Below, piece by piece: positions 1 to 6,883 of a stretch of 9,347 nt of DNA (position 1 is its first letter; each line of letters starts with the position of its first letter). The notes beneath the pieces are model-generated. The model was given only the letters and a program-made list of their open reading frames with translations, ran no database searches and was not told the origin of the DNA. Position numbers and translations under genes: made by a program. The DNA is taken from positions 1 to 9,347 of the forward strand of contig JAKZSU010000030.1 in assembly GCA_047517485.1 (NCBI GenBank). The letters are read 5' to 3'. Source of the stretch: JAKZSU01 sp047517485. Lineage in GTDB: Bacteria; Pseudomonadota; Alphaproteobacteria; UBA7887.

Positions 1-92
1 CACGCCGTCTCCGACACGAACCACGCGTCGAATTCAGTCAGGGTGCGCGGGTAGTCGACCCCGCCTTCGGGATGGGATGCCGGGTTCGCCAT
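1..92 (-). CDS. IS1595-family transposase, N-terminal 30 residues (runs off the left edge)
   Basis: Read leftward from an ATG at 92-90, the sequence is open to the window edge. It encodes MANPASHPEG followed by VDYPRTLTEFDAWFVSE and TA. The 'YPRTL-EF--WF-(T/S)E' pattern is the familiar start of IS1595-family (DDE-type) transposases; in full-length members it leads into a C..YL..LRWPdGF.CP.C zinc-binding region. Only about 30 of an expected 300 or so residues are present, so no catalytic residue is visible. The gene points away from the histidine kinase remnant on its right, as expected if the element's left (5') end lies between them. The family call rests on recalled motif similarity. It is fairly secure because composition and motif agree, but the fragment is short. 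Confidence 0.72.
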   Translation of the reverse strand, partial: MANPASHPEGGVDYPRTLTEFDAWFVSETA

Positions 93-130
93 CCCAACAT
101 ATTGACATCACGAGAGCGAAGTGGATACCC
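1..130 (-). mobile_element. Terminal part of an IS1595-family insertion sequence
   Basis: The transposase start codon is at 92-90, and recognisable kinase coding sequence begins on the other side at about 130. Between them lie only some 38 bases. The kinase frame carries stops at 52-54 and 103-105, so this stretch is foreign to the kinase. Read on the minus strand, the likely element end is GGGTATCCACTTCGCTCTCG (130 down to 111). A GGG-type terminus and a leader of about 40 bases suit this family, but the exact end is inferred because the other inverted repeat lies outside the window. If the end is at 130, the eight bases of the target duplication would be 131-138 (TATTTCTC). Confidence 0.5.
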
Positions 131-1155
131 TATTTCTCGAAAATCACGCGGCCGGGCGTTACGTCGAACGGGCAAAAAACAGCGCGCTCCGAGGTGCCGA
201 TCTCACCCATCAATTACTCGCCTATTCCCGCCGCCAGCCGCTGCAACCGGTCGCGGTTGCCGCGGACGAAGTATTGCAACGCGCGGTGGCGATGATGCTA
301 CCGGCCCTGAGCAGCCAAATCGATATCGAGTTGGTCGTGGCGGATCGCCTGTGGGATATTTTGGTCGATCCCGGTCGACTCGAGGACGCGTTGCTCAATT
401 TGGCGATCAACGCGCGCGACGCGTCGCCAACCGGCGGCACGGTTTGCATCGGCGGCAGCAATGTCCAATTGGACGAGGGGCAGCTGGATCAGCACGACTC
501 GCTGCCGGCCGGTAAATATGTTGCAATCCGGGTCACCGACTCGGGCACCGGGATGGATCTCGATGTCGCCGCGCGGGCGTTCGAGCCGTTCTTCACGACC
601 AAGGACATCGGTCAAGGGACCGGTCTGGGCCTCAGCATGGTTTATGGTTTTGCCAAGCAATCCGGCGGCGATGTCGAAATTGAGACAGCGCTCGGCCAAG
701 GCACCTCGGTGACACTCTATCTTCCGCGCGCCGACGGTACCGCAAGGACCGCAAGCCTGGCTGATACTGAGGACCTAATCCCGGCCGGGTCCGGCACGAT
801 CCTGGTGGTCGAGGATGACGCCGAGGTCAGGGAATTTGCCGAGGATCTAGTCAGATCGCTCGGGTATACGGTCATCGCCGCGGAAAGCGCGCAACGCGGT
901 CTGGCAATCCTCGAGTCCGATCGCGGCGTGGATTTGCTGCTCACCGATATCATGATGCCGAAGGGGAGCGACGGCTTCGAATTGGCCGACAGCGCGCGGC
1001 GACGCAATCCCACCCTCAAAGTCGTCTTTGCCACCGGCTACGACACCGCCTCGATCGCCGCCGAAAAGAGAATCGAACATCGCCATACCCGACTGCTGAT
1101 GAAGCCTTATCGCCGCGGTGACGTCGCCCAGGTGCTGCACGACCTCTTGTCCTAG
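121..1155 (+). pseudogene. Hybrid histidine kinase, 5'-truncated (ATPase plus receiver domain remain)
   Basis: The open frame from a GTG at 121 encodes 344 residues. Residues 20-42 (SALRGADLTHQLLAYSRRQP region) are the second helix of a HisKA dimerisation domain; the H-box with its phosphorylated His, and any sensor domain, are missing. The HATPase_c domain follows at about 45-205: N-box LNLAINARDA (92-101), G1 DSGTGM (140-145), F-box FEPFFTT (154-160), G2 GQGTGLGLS (164-172). A receiver domain spans about 225-344 with acidic VEDD (230-233), phosphoacceptor D276 in LLLTDIMMP, and K328 in MKPY. In-frame stops at 52-54 and 103-105 prevent extension upstream, and a transposase start lies just beyond, so an insertion has removed the 5' part. 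The GTG at 121 may be IS-derived and has a poor ribosome-binding site. If still translated, the product could not autophosphorylate in the usual way. The original signal is unknown. Confidence 0.85.
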
Positions 1156-1278
1156 AGTCTTTCCAAGGAGCCCAATCGGGCTCGGTGAAATCGACCAACG
1201 GATTGTGCTTCGGCGCATCGGCGTCATACACTTCGACCACGGGAGTGTAATGATCCGACGCGACGAGGGGGGACGGTG
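1156..1278. other. Intergenic region between kinase remnant and transporter operon
   Basis: This 123-base gap should hold the promoter for the DUF3311-symporter-epoxide hydrolase run, but no convincing -35/-10 pair is visible. TGTAAT at 1246-1251 resembles a -10 box but lacks a -35 partner. A perfect 6-bp hairpin (GAGCCC-AATC-GGGCTC) lies at 1168-1183, thirteen bases after the kinase stop. It has no T-run, so it is a weak terminator candidate. The minus strand of the gap reads as a plausible coding fragment, VEVYDADAPKHNPLVDF followed by TEPDWAPWK, which may be a gene relic. I do not recognise it. Confidence 0.3.
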
Positions 1279-1521
1279 ATGGCAAGCGAAGGTCGAACGC
1301 CGGCAGGCGCGCCGCGAAACGCCACGCGCGGCGTCGTCATATTCACCGTCATTTTGGCGCTGGTGATGATATTCCCGATTTTCGCGATCGGTAATCGGGT
1401 CGAGCCATTCGTCCTCGGCCTGCCGTTTTCGCTGTTCTGGGTGGTGTTCTGGATCGCCGTCGAATTTGTCGGCTTGGTCGCCTTCTACCGCTATGAATAC
1501 GGCGGCGAGGACACCGTCTAG
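1279..1521 (+). CDS. DUF3311-type small membrane protein, symporter partner
   Basis: An 80-residue protein with a polar N-terminus (1-17) and two strongly hydrophobic segments: about 19-38 (VVIFTVILALVMIFPIFAIG) and about 45-68 (FVLGLPFSLFWVVFWIAVEF onward). It ends in a short charged tail. This size and layout, placed directly before a sodium:solute symporter gene, match the DUF3311 family, often encoded beside SSS transporters and thought to act as a small accessory subunit; the exact role is not established. I chose ATG 1279 over the in-frame GTG 1276 because it lies six bases after the strong purine block GAGGGGGGA (1265-1273). The stop TAG abuts the symporter ATG with no gap, so the two are probably translated together. 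No enzymatic residues are expected or seen. Confidence 0.8.
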   Translation: MASEGRTPAGAPRNATRGVVIFTVILALVMIFPIFAIGNRVEPFVLGLPFSLFWVVFWIAVEFVGLVAFYRYEYGGEDTV

Positions 1522-2991
1522 ATGGACGCGTGGATCGTCGCGATCGTCGCCATGACGACGTATCTCGTGTTCGCGTTCGCGCTGGGAATACTCGCCGGCC
1601 GCGGCCGGTCGTTCTACTCGGTGTCGGAATACGCGGTGGCCGATCGAGGCTTGGGATTGCTGGTGATGTGGTTCCTGATGGGCGGCACCATTTTCTCGGC
1701 CTTCGCGTTTCTCGGCGGGCCCGGATGGGCCTACTCGAAAGGGGCCGCTTCGTTCTACATCCTCGCCTACGCCGCGCTCGGTTTGTTGCCGTGGTATGTC
1801 ATCGGACCAAAAGTCGCGCGTCTCGGCACCCAACGCAATTACTTCACGATCGGCGACCTAATCGGCGACCGATACCAATCGCGCACCTTGGTCGTACTCG
1901 TCGGTATCGTCTCGGTGCTCGCCTTCGTTCAGTATCTGACTCTTCAAATCAAGGGCATGGCCTACGTCTTCAATGTCCTCACTGACGGGCACATACCGTT
2001 CTGGTTTGGCGCATTGCTCGCCTATGGGATCGTTGTCGTTTATGTCGTAACCAGCGGCGTGCGGGGCGCGGCCTGGAGCGACGTCTTGCAAGCGATCCTT
2101 ATGCTCGTCGTCGCGTGGGTACTGGGCATCTATCTGGTGACGACCCTACACGGCGGCATCGGGCCGATGTTCGTAGCGATCGCCGAAGAGCGACCCGACT
2201 TTCTCATCATCGGCGGCGATGGATCGGCGATGTCGGCGGCGGCCTACAGTTCGGCGATCGTGGTCTCGATGATCGGTTTCATGATGTGGCCGCACCTATT
2301 CATGAAATCCTACACCACCAGCGAGCGACGTATAAAATTGACTGTCATCGCCTATCCGGTGTTCGCGCTGTTTCTGGTTCCGGTGCTCTTCATCGGCTTT
2401 TCCGCGATCGGTGTGGTGGCTGACGATGCACTCGCCAGCTCGGATCAAGTCTTGCCCTATTTGATTACCCACGAGATCGGCGCCTCGGGCCTGGTCTATG
2501 GCTTGATCGGCGCCGGCGCGCTGGCCGCGGCGATGTCGTCGTCGGACGCGATCACCCATGGCGCCTCGGTCTCGGTCGGCCGCGATATCGCGGTGCCGCT
2601 GCGCCCCGGCTTAAGCGAGCGCGCCCAATTGCTGATCATGCGGATCGCCGTCGTCGCGGTCGGCGGCGCGGCCTATTATCTGGCGATCTTCGGCGCCGAA
2701 GGGCTGATCCAATTGCTACTCGGTGCCTACGGCGCGATCGTCCAGTTCGCGCCATCGGTCTATGGCGCGCTGTACTGGCGGCGCGGGACCCGCCATGGCG
2801 CGATCGCCGGCCTAGTCGGTGGCGTAGCGGTCAATTTCTACTTCCAGCTGTTCGCCGAGACGACAGTGTTCGATCTTCATGCCGGCCTCCTCGGCCTGAT
2901 CGTCAATATCGTGATATTCGTTGGTATCAGTCTGCTTACCCGTCCCTCCGCGGAGACCCGCGAACGGGTAGCGGAATTCGTCGACGCTTAG
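1522..2991 (+). CDS. Sodium:solute symporter family (SSS) permease
   Basis: A 489-residue integral membrane protein with about 13 hydrophobic segments, the normal length and topology for the SSS family (LeuT fold), which couples sodium influx to uptake of sugars, amino acids, organic acids, urea or similar. Visible features are TM1 (about 4-26), a YSVSEYAVADRGLG loop typical of the family, a glycine-rich second helix (WFLMGGTIFSAFAFLGGPG), and GALAAAMSSSDAITHGAS around residues 332-349. The serines in that last motif correspond to the family's sodium-site helix. The start ATG directly follows the stop of the small DUF3311 protein, and the epoxide hydrolase starts 23 bases after the stop, so all three are probably one transcript. 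Substrate cannot be assigned from sequence. The neighbouring hydrolase suggests an organic compound used as a carbon source, which is inference. Confidence 0.92.
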   Translation: MDAWIVAIVAMTTYLVFAFALGILAGRGRSFYSVSEYAVADRGLGLLVMWFLMGGTIFSAFAFLGGPGWAYSKGAASFYILAYAALGLLPWYVIGPKVARLGTQRNYFTIGDLIGDRYQSRTLVVLVGIVSVLAFVQYLTLQIKGMAYVFNVLTDGHIPFWFGALLAYGIVVVYVVTSGVRGAAWSDVLQAILMLVVAWVLGIYLVTTLHGGIGPMFVAIAEERPDFLIIGGDGSAMSAAAYSSAIVVSMIGFMMWPHLFMKSYTTSERRIKLTVIAYPVFALFLVPVLFIGFSAIGVVADDALASSDQVLPYLITHEIGASGLVYGLIGAGALAAAMSSSDAITHGASVSVGRDIAVPLRPGLSERAQLLIMRIAVVAVGGAAYYLAIFGAEGLIQLLLGAYGAIVQFAPSVYGALYWRRGTRHGAIAGLVGGVAVNFYFQLFAETTVFDLHAGLLGLIVNIVIFVGISLLTRPSAETRERVAEFVDA

Positions 2992-3014
2992 TTTACCCAA
3001 TAAGGAAATTCCCC

Positions 3015-4157
3015 ATGATCGAGCCGTTCTCGGTGAACGTCGCGGACGCGACTCTTCAAACCATCCGCGCCAAGGTTGCCGCCTATCACTGGCATGAAAT
3101 GCCCGACGATGGCGGCTGGGCCTATGGCGCCAATCTCGATTATATGAAGGACCTCTGCGCCTATTGGGTCGACAAATACGACTGGCGCGCGCACGAAGCC
3201 GAGTTCAATCGATTGCCGCAGTTCACCACCGAGGTCGATGGCATCACCATTCATTTCCTGCACGAAAAAGGCAGCGGTGAGGCGCCGATGCCATTGTTGC
3301 TCAGCCACGGCTGGCCGGGCTCGGTTTACGAGTTTCTCCATATCGTCGAACCCTTGGCGCATCCAGAGCGCTTCGGCGGCGACAAGGCGGATGCCTTCGA
3401 CGTCATCGCCCCGTCGCTGCCTGGGTTCGGCTTCTCGGGCCGGCCGCCGCGCCCGATCGGGCCGCGCGCCGTCGCCGCGGTGTTCGCCAAACTGATGACC
3501 GATCGTTTGGGCTATCACGGCTTTCTCGCCCAAGGCGGCGATTGGGGCAGTGCGATCTCGTCGTGGCTCGGCTACGAGCACGCGCCGGCATGTCGCGCCG
3601 TCCACCTCAATATGTTCGGCATGAGACCCGCCGCGCGGCCCGAGACCGACGAGGAAAAAGCCTGGCTAAAGACCGCGCAAGGCATCATGGAGGCCGAAAC
3701 CGGGTACATGCACGAGCAATCGACCAAGCCGCAGACTCTGTCGTACGCGATGATGGACAGCCCGGTCGGGATCGCCGCGTGGATCGTCGAAAAGTTCAAC
3801 ACCTGGTCGGACACCGACGGCGACGATATCGAGAGCGCCTACACCAAGGACCAGCTGCTGACCAACATCATGGTCTATCTGGTGACCGGAACCTTCAACA
3901 CCGCGACCTGGATCTATTACGGCCGGCGCGAGGAAGGCGGGCGCAATCTGCCGCAGGACGGCCGACGCGTCGAAGTGCCGACCGCGGTCGCCGAGTTTCC
4001 CGCCGAATTCATGCCGTGGGCGCCGCGCAGCTACGTCGAAAAGGCCTACAATGTCACGCGCTGGACGACGATGCCGCGCGGCGGCCATTTCGCGGCGCTC
4101 GAAGAGCCCGACCTATTGGTCGAGGATATCCAGGCCTTCGCCCGCTCTTTGCGGTAA
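3015..4157 (+). CDS. Epoxide hydrolase, EHN-type alpha/beta hydrolase
   Basis: A 380-residue protein of the microsomal/juvenile-hormone epoxide hydrolase type, which opens an epoxide with water to give a vicinal diol through a covalent aspartyl ester. The N-terminal EHN domain (about 2-110) has the family pattern with DWRAHEAEFNRLPQF (56-70). The alpha/beta hydrolase core carries the oxyanion motif HGWPGS (98-103) and the nucleophile D176 in QGGDWGS. The general-base histidine is H358 in RGGHFAALEEP. The charge-relay acid is probably E331 in EFPAEF, and Y301/Y302 in WIYYGRR are candidates for the epoxide-polarising tyrosines. All key positions are present, so the enzyme should be active. No signal peptide is seen, so it is likely cytoplasmic. 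The ATG at 3015 has AAGGA at 3002-3006 upstream. The 23-base gap from the symporter stop argues for co-transcription, and imported substrate or a breakdown product may be its target. Confidence 0.93.
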   Translation: MIEPFSVNVADATLQTIRAKVAAYHWHEMPDDGGWAYGANLDYMKDLCAYWVDKYDWRAHEAEFNRLPQFTTEVDGITIHFLHEKGSGEAPMPLLLSHGWPGSVYEFLHIVEPLAHPERFGGDKADAFDVIAPSLPGFGFSGRPPRPIGPRAVAAVFAKLMTDRLGYHGFLAQGGDWGSAISSWLGYEHAPACRAVHLNMFGMRPAARPETDEEKAWLKTAQGIMEAETGYMHEQSTKPQTLSYAMMDSPVGIAAWIVEKFNTWSDTDGDDIESAYTKDQLLTNIMVYLVTGTFNTATWIYYGRREEGGRNLPQDGRRVEVPTAVAEFPAEFMPWAPRSYVEKAYNVTRWTTMPRGGHFAALEEPDLLVEDIQAFARSLR

Positions 4158-4188
4158 AACTGGCGAAAATCTGGCACCAAGGCCAGGA

Positions 4189-4202
4189 TTGATCTAAATC
4201 AA
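4189..4202. promoter_or_regulatory. Predicted FNR/FixK-type operator
   Basis: TTGATCTAAATCAA is a complete match to the FNR/Anr/FixK consensus TTGAT-N4-ATCAA, with perfect dyad symmetry in both half-sites. It lies in the 106-base gap between the epoxide hydrolase stop and the PhyH-family start, centred at 4195.5. A class II arrangement (centre at -41.5) would put transcription start near 4237, and a weak -10-like TAGACT at 4224-4229 fits that spacing. The site is seen directly. The regulator, and whether it activates or represses, are inferred. Confidence 0.65.
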
Positions 4203-4223
4203 AGTTTGTGCGCCAATCAAGAA

Positions 4224-4237
4224 TAGACTGGGTTTGA
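4224..4237 (+). promoter_or_regulatory. Possible -10 element and start site for the PhyH-family gene
   Basis: TAGACT (4224-4229) matches the sigma-70 -10 consensus at four of six positions. Its distance from the palindrome centred at 4195.5 is what a class II FNR-type activator uses in place of a -35 box. Transcription start is then predicted near 4237, leaving a leader of about 27 bases. On the match to consensus alone this would be too weak to report; the spacing is the main support. Confidence 0.35.
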
Positions 4238-4250
4238 CAGCAGCGTGATC

Positions 4251-4257
4251 AAGGGAG
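4251..4257 (+). promoter_or_regulatory. Ribosome-binding site that selects GTG 4264
   Basis: AAGGGAG sits immediately before a TTG at 4258, too close for that codon to be used. It is six bases before the in-frame GTG at 4264, the usual spacing. It therefore decides the start of the PhyH-family gene. Confidence 0.65.
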
Positions 4258-4263
4258 TTGTCG

Positions 4264-5148
4264 GTGTTAAGTGAAGCGGACGTCGAGTCCTATCGAGAGA
4301 ATGGGTATCTGGTGGTCCCGGATATCCTTTCGACGGCGGAAATCGCGCACGTTCGCGCGGCGATCGACGAGATGGTCGAGGCCTCGCGCACGGTCACCGA
4401 ACACACCGATGTCTACGATCTCGAAGACAATCACAGCGCGGCGACACCGCGTGTCCGCCGGGTCAAGACACCGCACAAATGGCATGACGCATTTGGCGAC
4501 TTGGTCGCGCACGAAAAACTACTCAATGTTCTCGAGCGGTTGATCGGCCCCGGCATCCGCTTCGATACCAGCAAGCTCAACATCAAGGACGCGAGCGGCG
4601 GCTCGGCGGTGGAATGGCATCAAGATTGGGCGTTCTACCCGCATACCAACGACGATCTGTGCGCGGTTGGTTTTATGATCGATGACATGGATCTGGAAAA
4701 CGGGCCGCTGATGATGTTACCGGGCAGCCATCGCGGCCCGATCTATGACCACCATGTCGACGGTGTCTTTTGTGGCGCGATCAACGATCCGGCGTGCGAC
4801 AGCGAATACGCCAGCGCGGTGCCGCTCACCGGCGCCGCCGGTTCGGTTTCGATTCATCATGTCCGCATGGTTCATGGGTCGACGCAAAATCAAGCGGACC
4901 GGCCGCGGCGGCTCTTGCTTCATCAATACCGCGCCGCCGACTCGTGGCCAATGGCGTTGATGCCGAAGGATTGGCAGAGCTACGAGGACCAGTTGCTGCG
5001 TGGCGAGCCGACCCTTGAGCCGCGGCTCGAAAAGGTTCCGGTGCGCCTGCCCTTCCCGGCGGCGATCAACCAGGGCTCGATCTACGAAAACCAGCGCGCG
5101 ACCAAGACGGTCACGTTGCTCGAGTCGCAGCGCCGCCAAGCGACGTAA
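4264..5148 (+). CDS. Phytanoyl-CoA dioxygenase (PhyH) family Fe(II)/2-oxoglutarate oxygenase
   Basis: Starting at GTG 4264 the protein has 294 residues, normal for the family. It begins LSEADVESYRENGYLVVPDI, the typical PhyH opening that positions the first helix. The iron-binding triad is complete: H119 and D121 in VEWHQDWAFYP, and H204 in HHVRMVHGSTQN. Downstream arginines R215/R216 (DRPRRLLLHQY) are candidates for the 2-oxoglutarate carboxylate contact, and GPLMMLPGSHRGP (about 147-159) is the usual connecting strand. Such enzymes hydroxylate, and sometimes halogenate or demethylate, small molecules using O2 and 2-oxoglutarate; the substrate here is unknown. It lies after the epoxide hydrolase with its own predicted FNR-type site, so it may be a separate unit in a shared catabolic cluster. 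Its stop is one base from the stop of the convergent sulfur gene. Confidence 0.9.
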   Translation: MLSEADVESYRENGYLVVPDILSTAEIAHVRAAIDEMVEASRTVTEHTDVYDLEDNHSAATPRVRRVKTPHKWHDAFGDLVAHEKLLNVLERLIGPGIRFDTSKLNIKDASGGSAVEWHQDWAFYPHTNDDLCAVGFMIDDMDLENGPLMMLPGSHRGPIYDHHVDGVFCGAINDPACDSEYASAVPLTGAAGSVSIHHVRMVHGSTQNQADRPRRLLLHQYRAADSWPMALMPKDWQSYEDQLLRGEPTLEPRLEKVPVRLPFPAAINQGSIYENQRATKTVTLLESQRRQAT

Positions 5149-5149
5149 C

Positions 5150-6190
5150 CTAGGACGGTTTTTCGAGCCTGCCGTCGGCCCTTTTCCAAGCGTCGATACC
5201 GCCCTTGATGTGGCAGGCGTTGGCAAATCCCGCGCTTTGCGCGGCTTGCACCGCCATTGCCGAGCGTTCGCCAAACGCGCAATAGAAGACCAGCCGTCGG
5301 CCCGACCCCGAAAGCTGGCGTAACACGCCGTGGGGACCGATATTTTCGTCGAGATCGGGATAGGGCGCGTGGACCGAGCCGGGAATCTCGCCGTGGGTCT
5401 CGCGTTCGGCACGATCGCGGAGATCGATTAAACAGAGATTGTTCGAGCCCAGAGCGGCAATCGCCTCGCCGACGGTTAACGACCACCCGCACACCTCGAC
5501 CTCGTCTTGCGACAGGCCGACTTTGAGGTTCGCCGGCACCGCGACATCCATCATCTTCGGATTGGGCAGGTTGAGATTGTCCATGATCGCGGCATATTCG
5601 TCCGCCGAGGAGACCTGAAGGCGCGGATTGTAGGTCTTCTCCTCGATGATCGTGCTCACCGTGTCGCCCTTATAATCATGGCCGGGATAGACCAGGGTTT
5701 CGTCGGGCAATTTCAGCAGCTTGTTGAACAAGGAATCGTATTGCTGGCGCGGATCGCCATGCTGGAAATCGGTACGACCGGTGCCGCGAATGAACAAGGT
5801 GTCGCCGGTGAACACCCGATCGCCCATCAAAAAGCTGTAGGAATCGTCGGTATGGCCCGGGGTGAAGAGCACATCGAGCGCGATGCCCTCGATCTCGATA
5901 GTGTCGCCATCGCAGAACCGCATCGAGACGACATCGGCCTGACTTTGCTCGCCCATCACGGTGATGCAGCGGGTGCGGTCGCGCAACGCGCCGAGGCCGG
6001 TAATGTGATCGGCGTGGACGTGGGTGTCGACCGCTTTGAGCAGCTTGAGGTCGAGTTCGTCGAACAGCTGAAGGTAACGATCGACCTTGTCGAGGACCGG
6101 GTCGATAATCAGCGCCTCGCGGCCGCGGCGACTGGCGATGACATAGGTGTAGGTAAACGAGACATGGTCGAACAATTGGCGGAATATCAT
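5150..6190 (-). CDS. Persulfide dioxygenase-rhodanese fusion (ETHE1-like MBL plus rhodanese)
   Basis: A 346-residue two-domain protein. The N-terminal metallo-beta-lactamase fold domain (about 1-215) has HVHADH (57-62), H113 in TPGHTDDS, D130 in FTGDTLF and H171 in YPGHDY. By alignment with ETHE1, H57, H113 and D130 would be the three iron ligands of a persulfide dioxygenase, which oxidises glutathione persulfide to sulfite and glutathione using O2. The C-terminal rhodanese domain (about 230-340) keeps an active-site cysteine, C304, in the loop CAFGERS, so it can transfer sulfane sulfur. Fusions of this kind are known in bacteria, where rhodanese and dioxygenase activities are coupled. No signal peptide is seen, so it is probably cytoplasmic. 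The start ATG at 6190-6188 has a weak GGGG block about nine bases upstream. It lies 81 bases downstream of a glutathione transferase on the same strand, which suits a glutathione-linked sulfur detoxification pair. Confidence 0.92.
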   Translation of the reverse strand: MIFRQLFDHVSFTYTYVIASRRGREALIIDPVLDKVDRYLQLFDELDLKLLKAVDTHVHADHITGLGALRDRTRCITVMGEQSQADVVSMRFCDGDTIEIEGIALDVLFTPGHTDDSYSFLMGDRVFTGDTLFIRGTGRTDFQHGDPRQQYDSLFNKLLKLPDETLVYPGHDYKGDTVSTIIEEKTYNPRLQVSSADEYAAIMDNLNLPNPKMMDVAVPANLKVGLSQDEVEVCGWSLTVGEAIAALGSNNLCLIDLRDRAERETHGEIPGSVHAPYPDLDENIGPHGVLRQLSGSGRRLVFYCAFGERSAMAVQAAQSAGFANACHIKGGIDAWKRADGRLEKPS

Positions 6191-6271
6191 CGGCGGCCCC
6201 TGCTTGGAGAGGTTGGCCTCGCATCGCCATAATCATCGACTATCGCGCCGCCAATGTCACCCAATGCCTGA

Positions 6272-6883
6272 TCAAGTTGGCGGCGTCGTCGCTACCATCG
6301 ACGGCCGTTCGGCGATCGGATCGAACCAGACGGCCAAGGACGGATGACCAATGCGCCATTCCTCCTCCGCATAGCGCAGATCGAGATAGGCGAGCGCGCA
6401 GGCGATGGCGATGCCGCCGATATCGAGACCGGTGGGAAAGTAAAGGCAGTCGGCCTCCAAGGCATCGAGGCCGCGCCTGACCTTGGCCAATTGCGCGGTC
6501 ACATAGTCAGCCCATTGCAGCTCGGCGGGGCGCGCCGCGACCTCGAGCCGAGCGGTCACCGCGGCATCGAGCATGCCGTCGCCAAGCGCCTGGCGTTGCA
6601 AGGCGTGCCATCGTTCGGGCCCGGCGGGCGGAAAACACTGAGGACCGTCGTGGAGACTGTCGAGATATTCGCAAATCACCGGCGAGTCATAGAGCGATCC
6701 GCCATCATCCAGGACCAAGGCCGGAACCTTGCCGATCGGATTGGCCCGGTTGAGGTCGGGATCCGAGGTGGTCAGCGAAAGGTTCGGTTTGACGATCTCG
6801 ATCCGGTCGACAAGACCCGTCTCATGCGCAAGAACCATGACCTTGCGCACATACGGTGAGGTTGCGATGGCGTAAAGTTTCAC
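6272..6883 (-). CDS. Glutathione S-transferase family protein, YibF-like
   Basis: A 203-residue protein in the usual GST length range. The N-terminal thioredoxin-like domain (about 1-78) has the active-site stretch ATSPYVRKV with S9 as the likely catalytic serine, cis-proline P54 in GKVPAL, and the glutathione gamma-glutamyl contact D66-S67 in LYDSPVICEYL. The all-helical C-terminal domain (about 85-200) contains DGMLDAAVTARLE and GGIAIACALAYLDLR, resembling E. coli YibF. It probably conjugates or reduces substrates with glutathione; the substrate is unknown. I start it at GTG 6883-6881 because GGAG lies seven bases upstream and the family begins with the KLYAIATSP strand there. A longer in-frame extension to 6997 has no homology-like content. 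It may be co-transcribed with the persulfide dioxygenase fusion downstream. Confidence 0.88.
   Translation of the reverse strand: MKLYAIATSPYVRKVMVLAHETGLVDRIEIVKPNLSLTTSDPDLNRANPIGKVPALVLDDGGSLYDSPVICEYLDSLHDGPQCFPPAGPERWHALQRQALGDGMLDAAVTARLEVAARPAELQWADYVTAQLAKVRRGLDALEADCLYFPTGLDIGGIAIACALAYLDLRYAEEEWRIGHPSLAVWFDPIAERPSMVATTPPT

Noticed and set aside
1168..1183. Rho-independent terminator after the kinase remnant
   Set aside because: The 6-bp hairpin is perfect but short and has no following T-run, so it is noted only within the intergenic entry.
847..1833. Long minus-strand open frame of 328 codons across the kinase, DUF3311 and symporter genes
   Set aside because: It is rich in Arg, His, Gln and Glu with no recognisable motif and lies antisense to three well-supported genes; GC-rich codon use creates such shadows.
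4258..4263. TTG at 4258 as start of the PhyH-family gene
   Set aside because: The AAGGGAG ribosome-binding site directly abuts it with no spacer; the GTG at 4264 has normal spacing.
5507..6232. Plus-strand open frame of 241 codons opposite the persulfide dioxygenase fusion
   Set aside because: The minus-strand protein has complete metal and cysteine motifs. The plus-strand frame is its antisense shadow.
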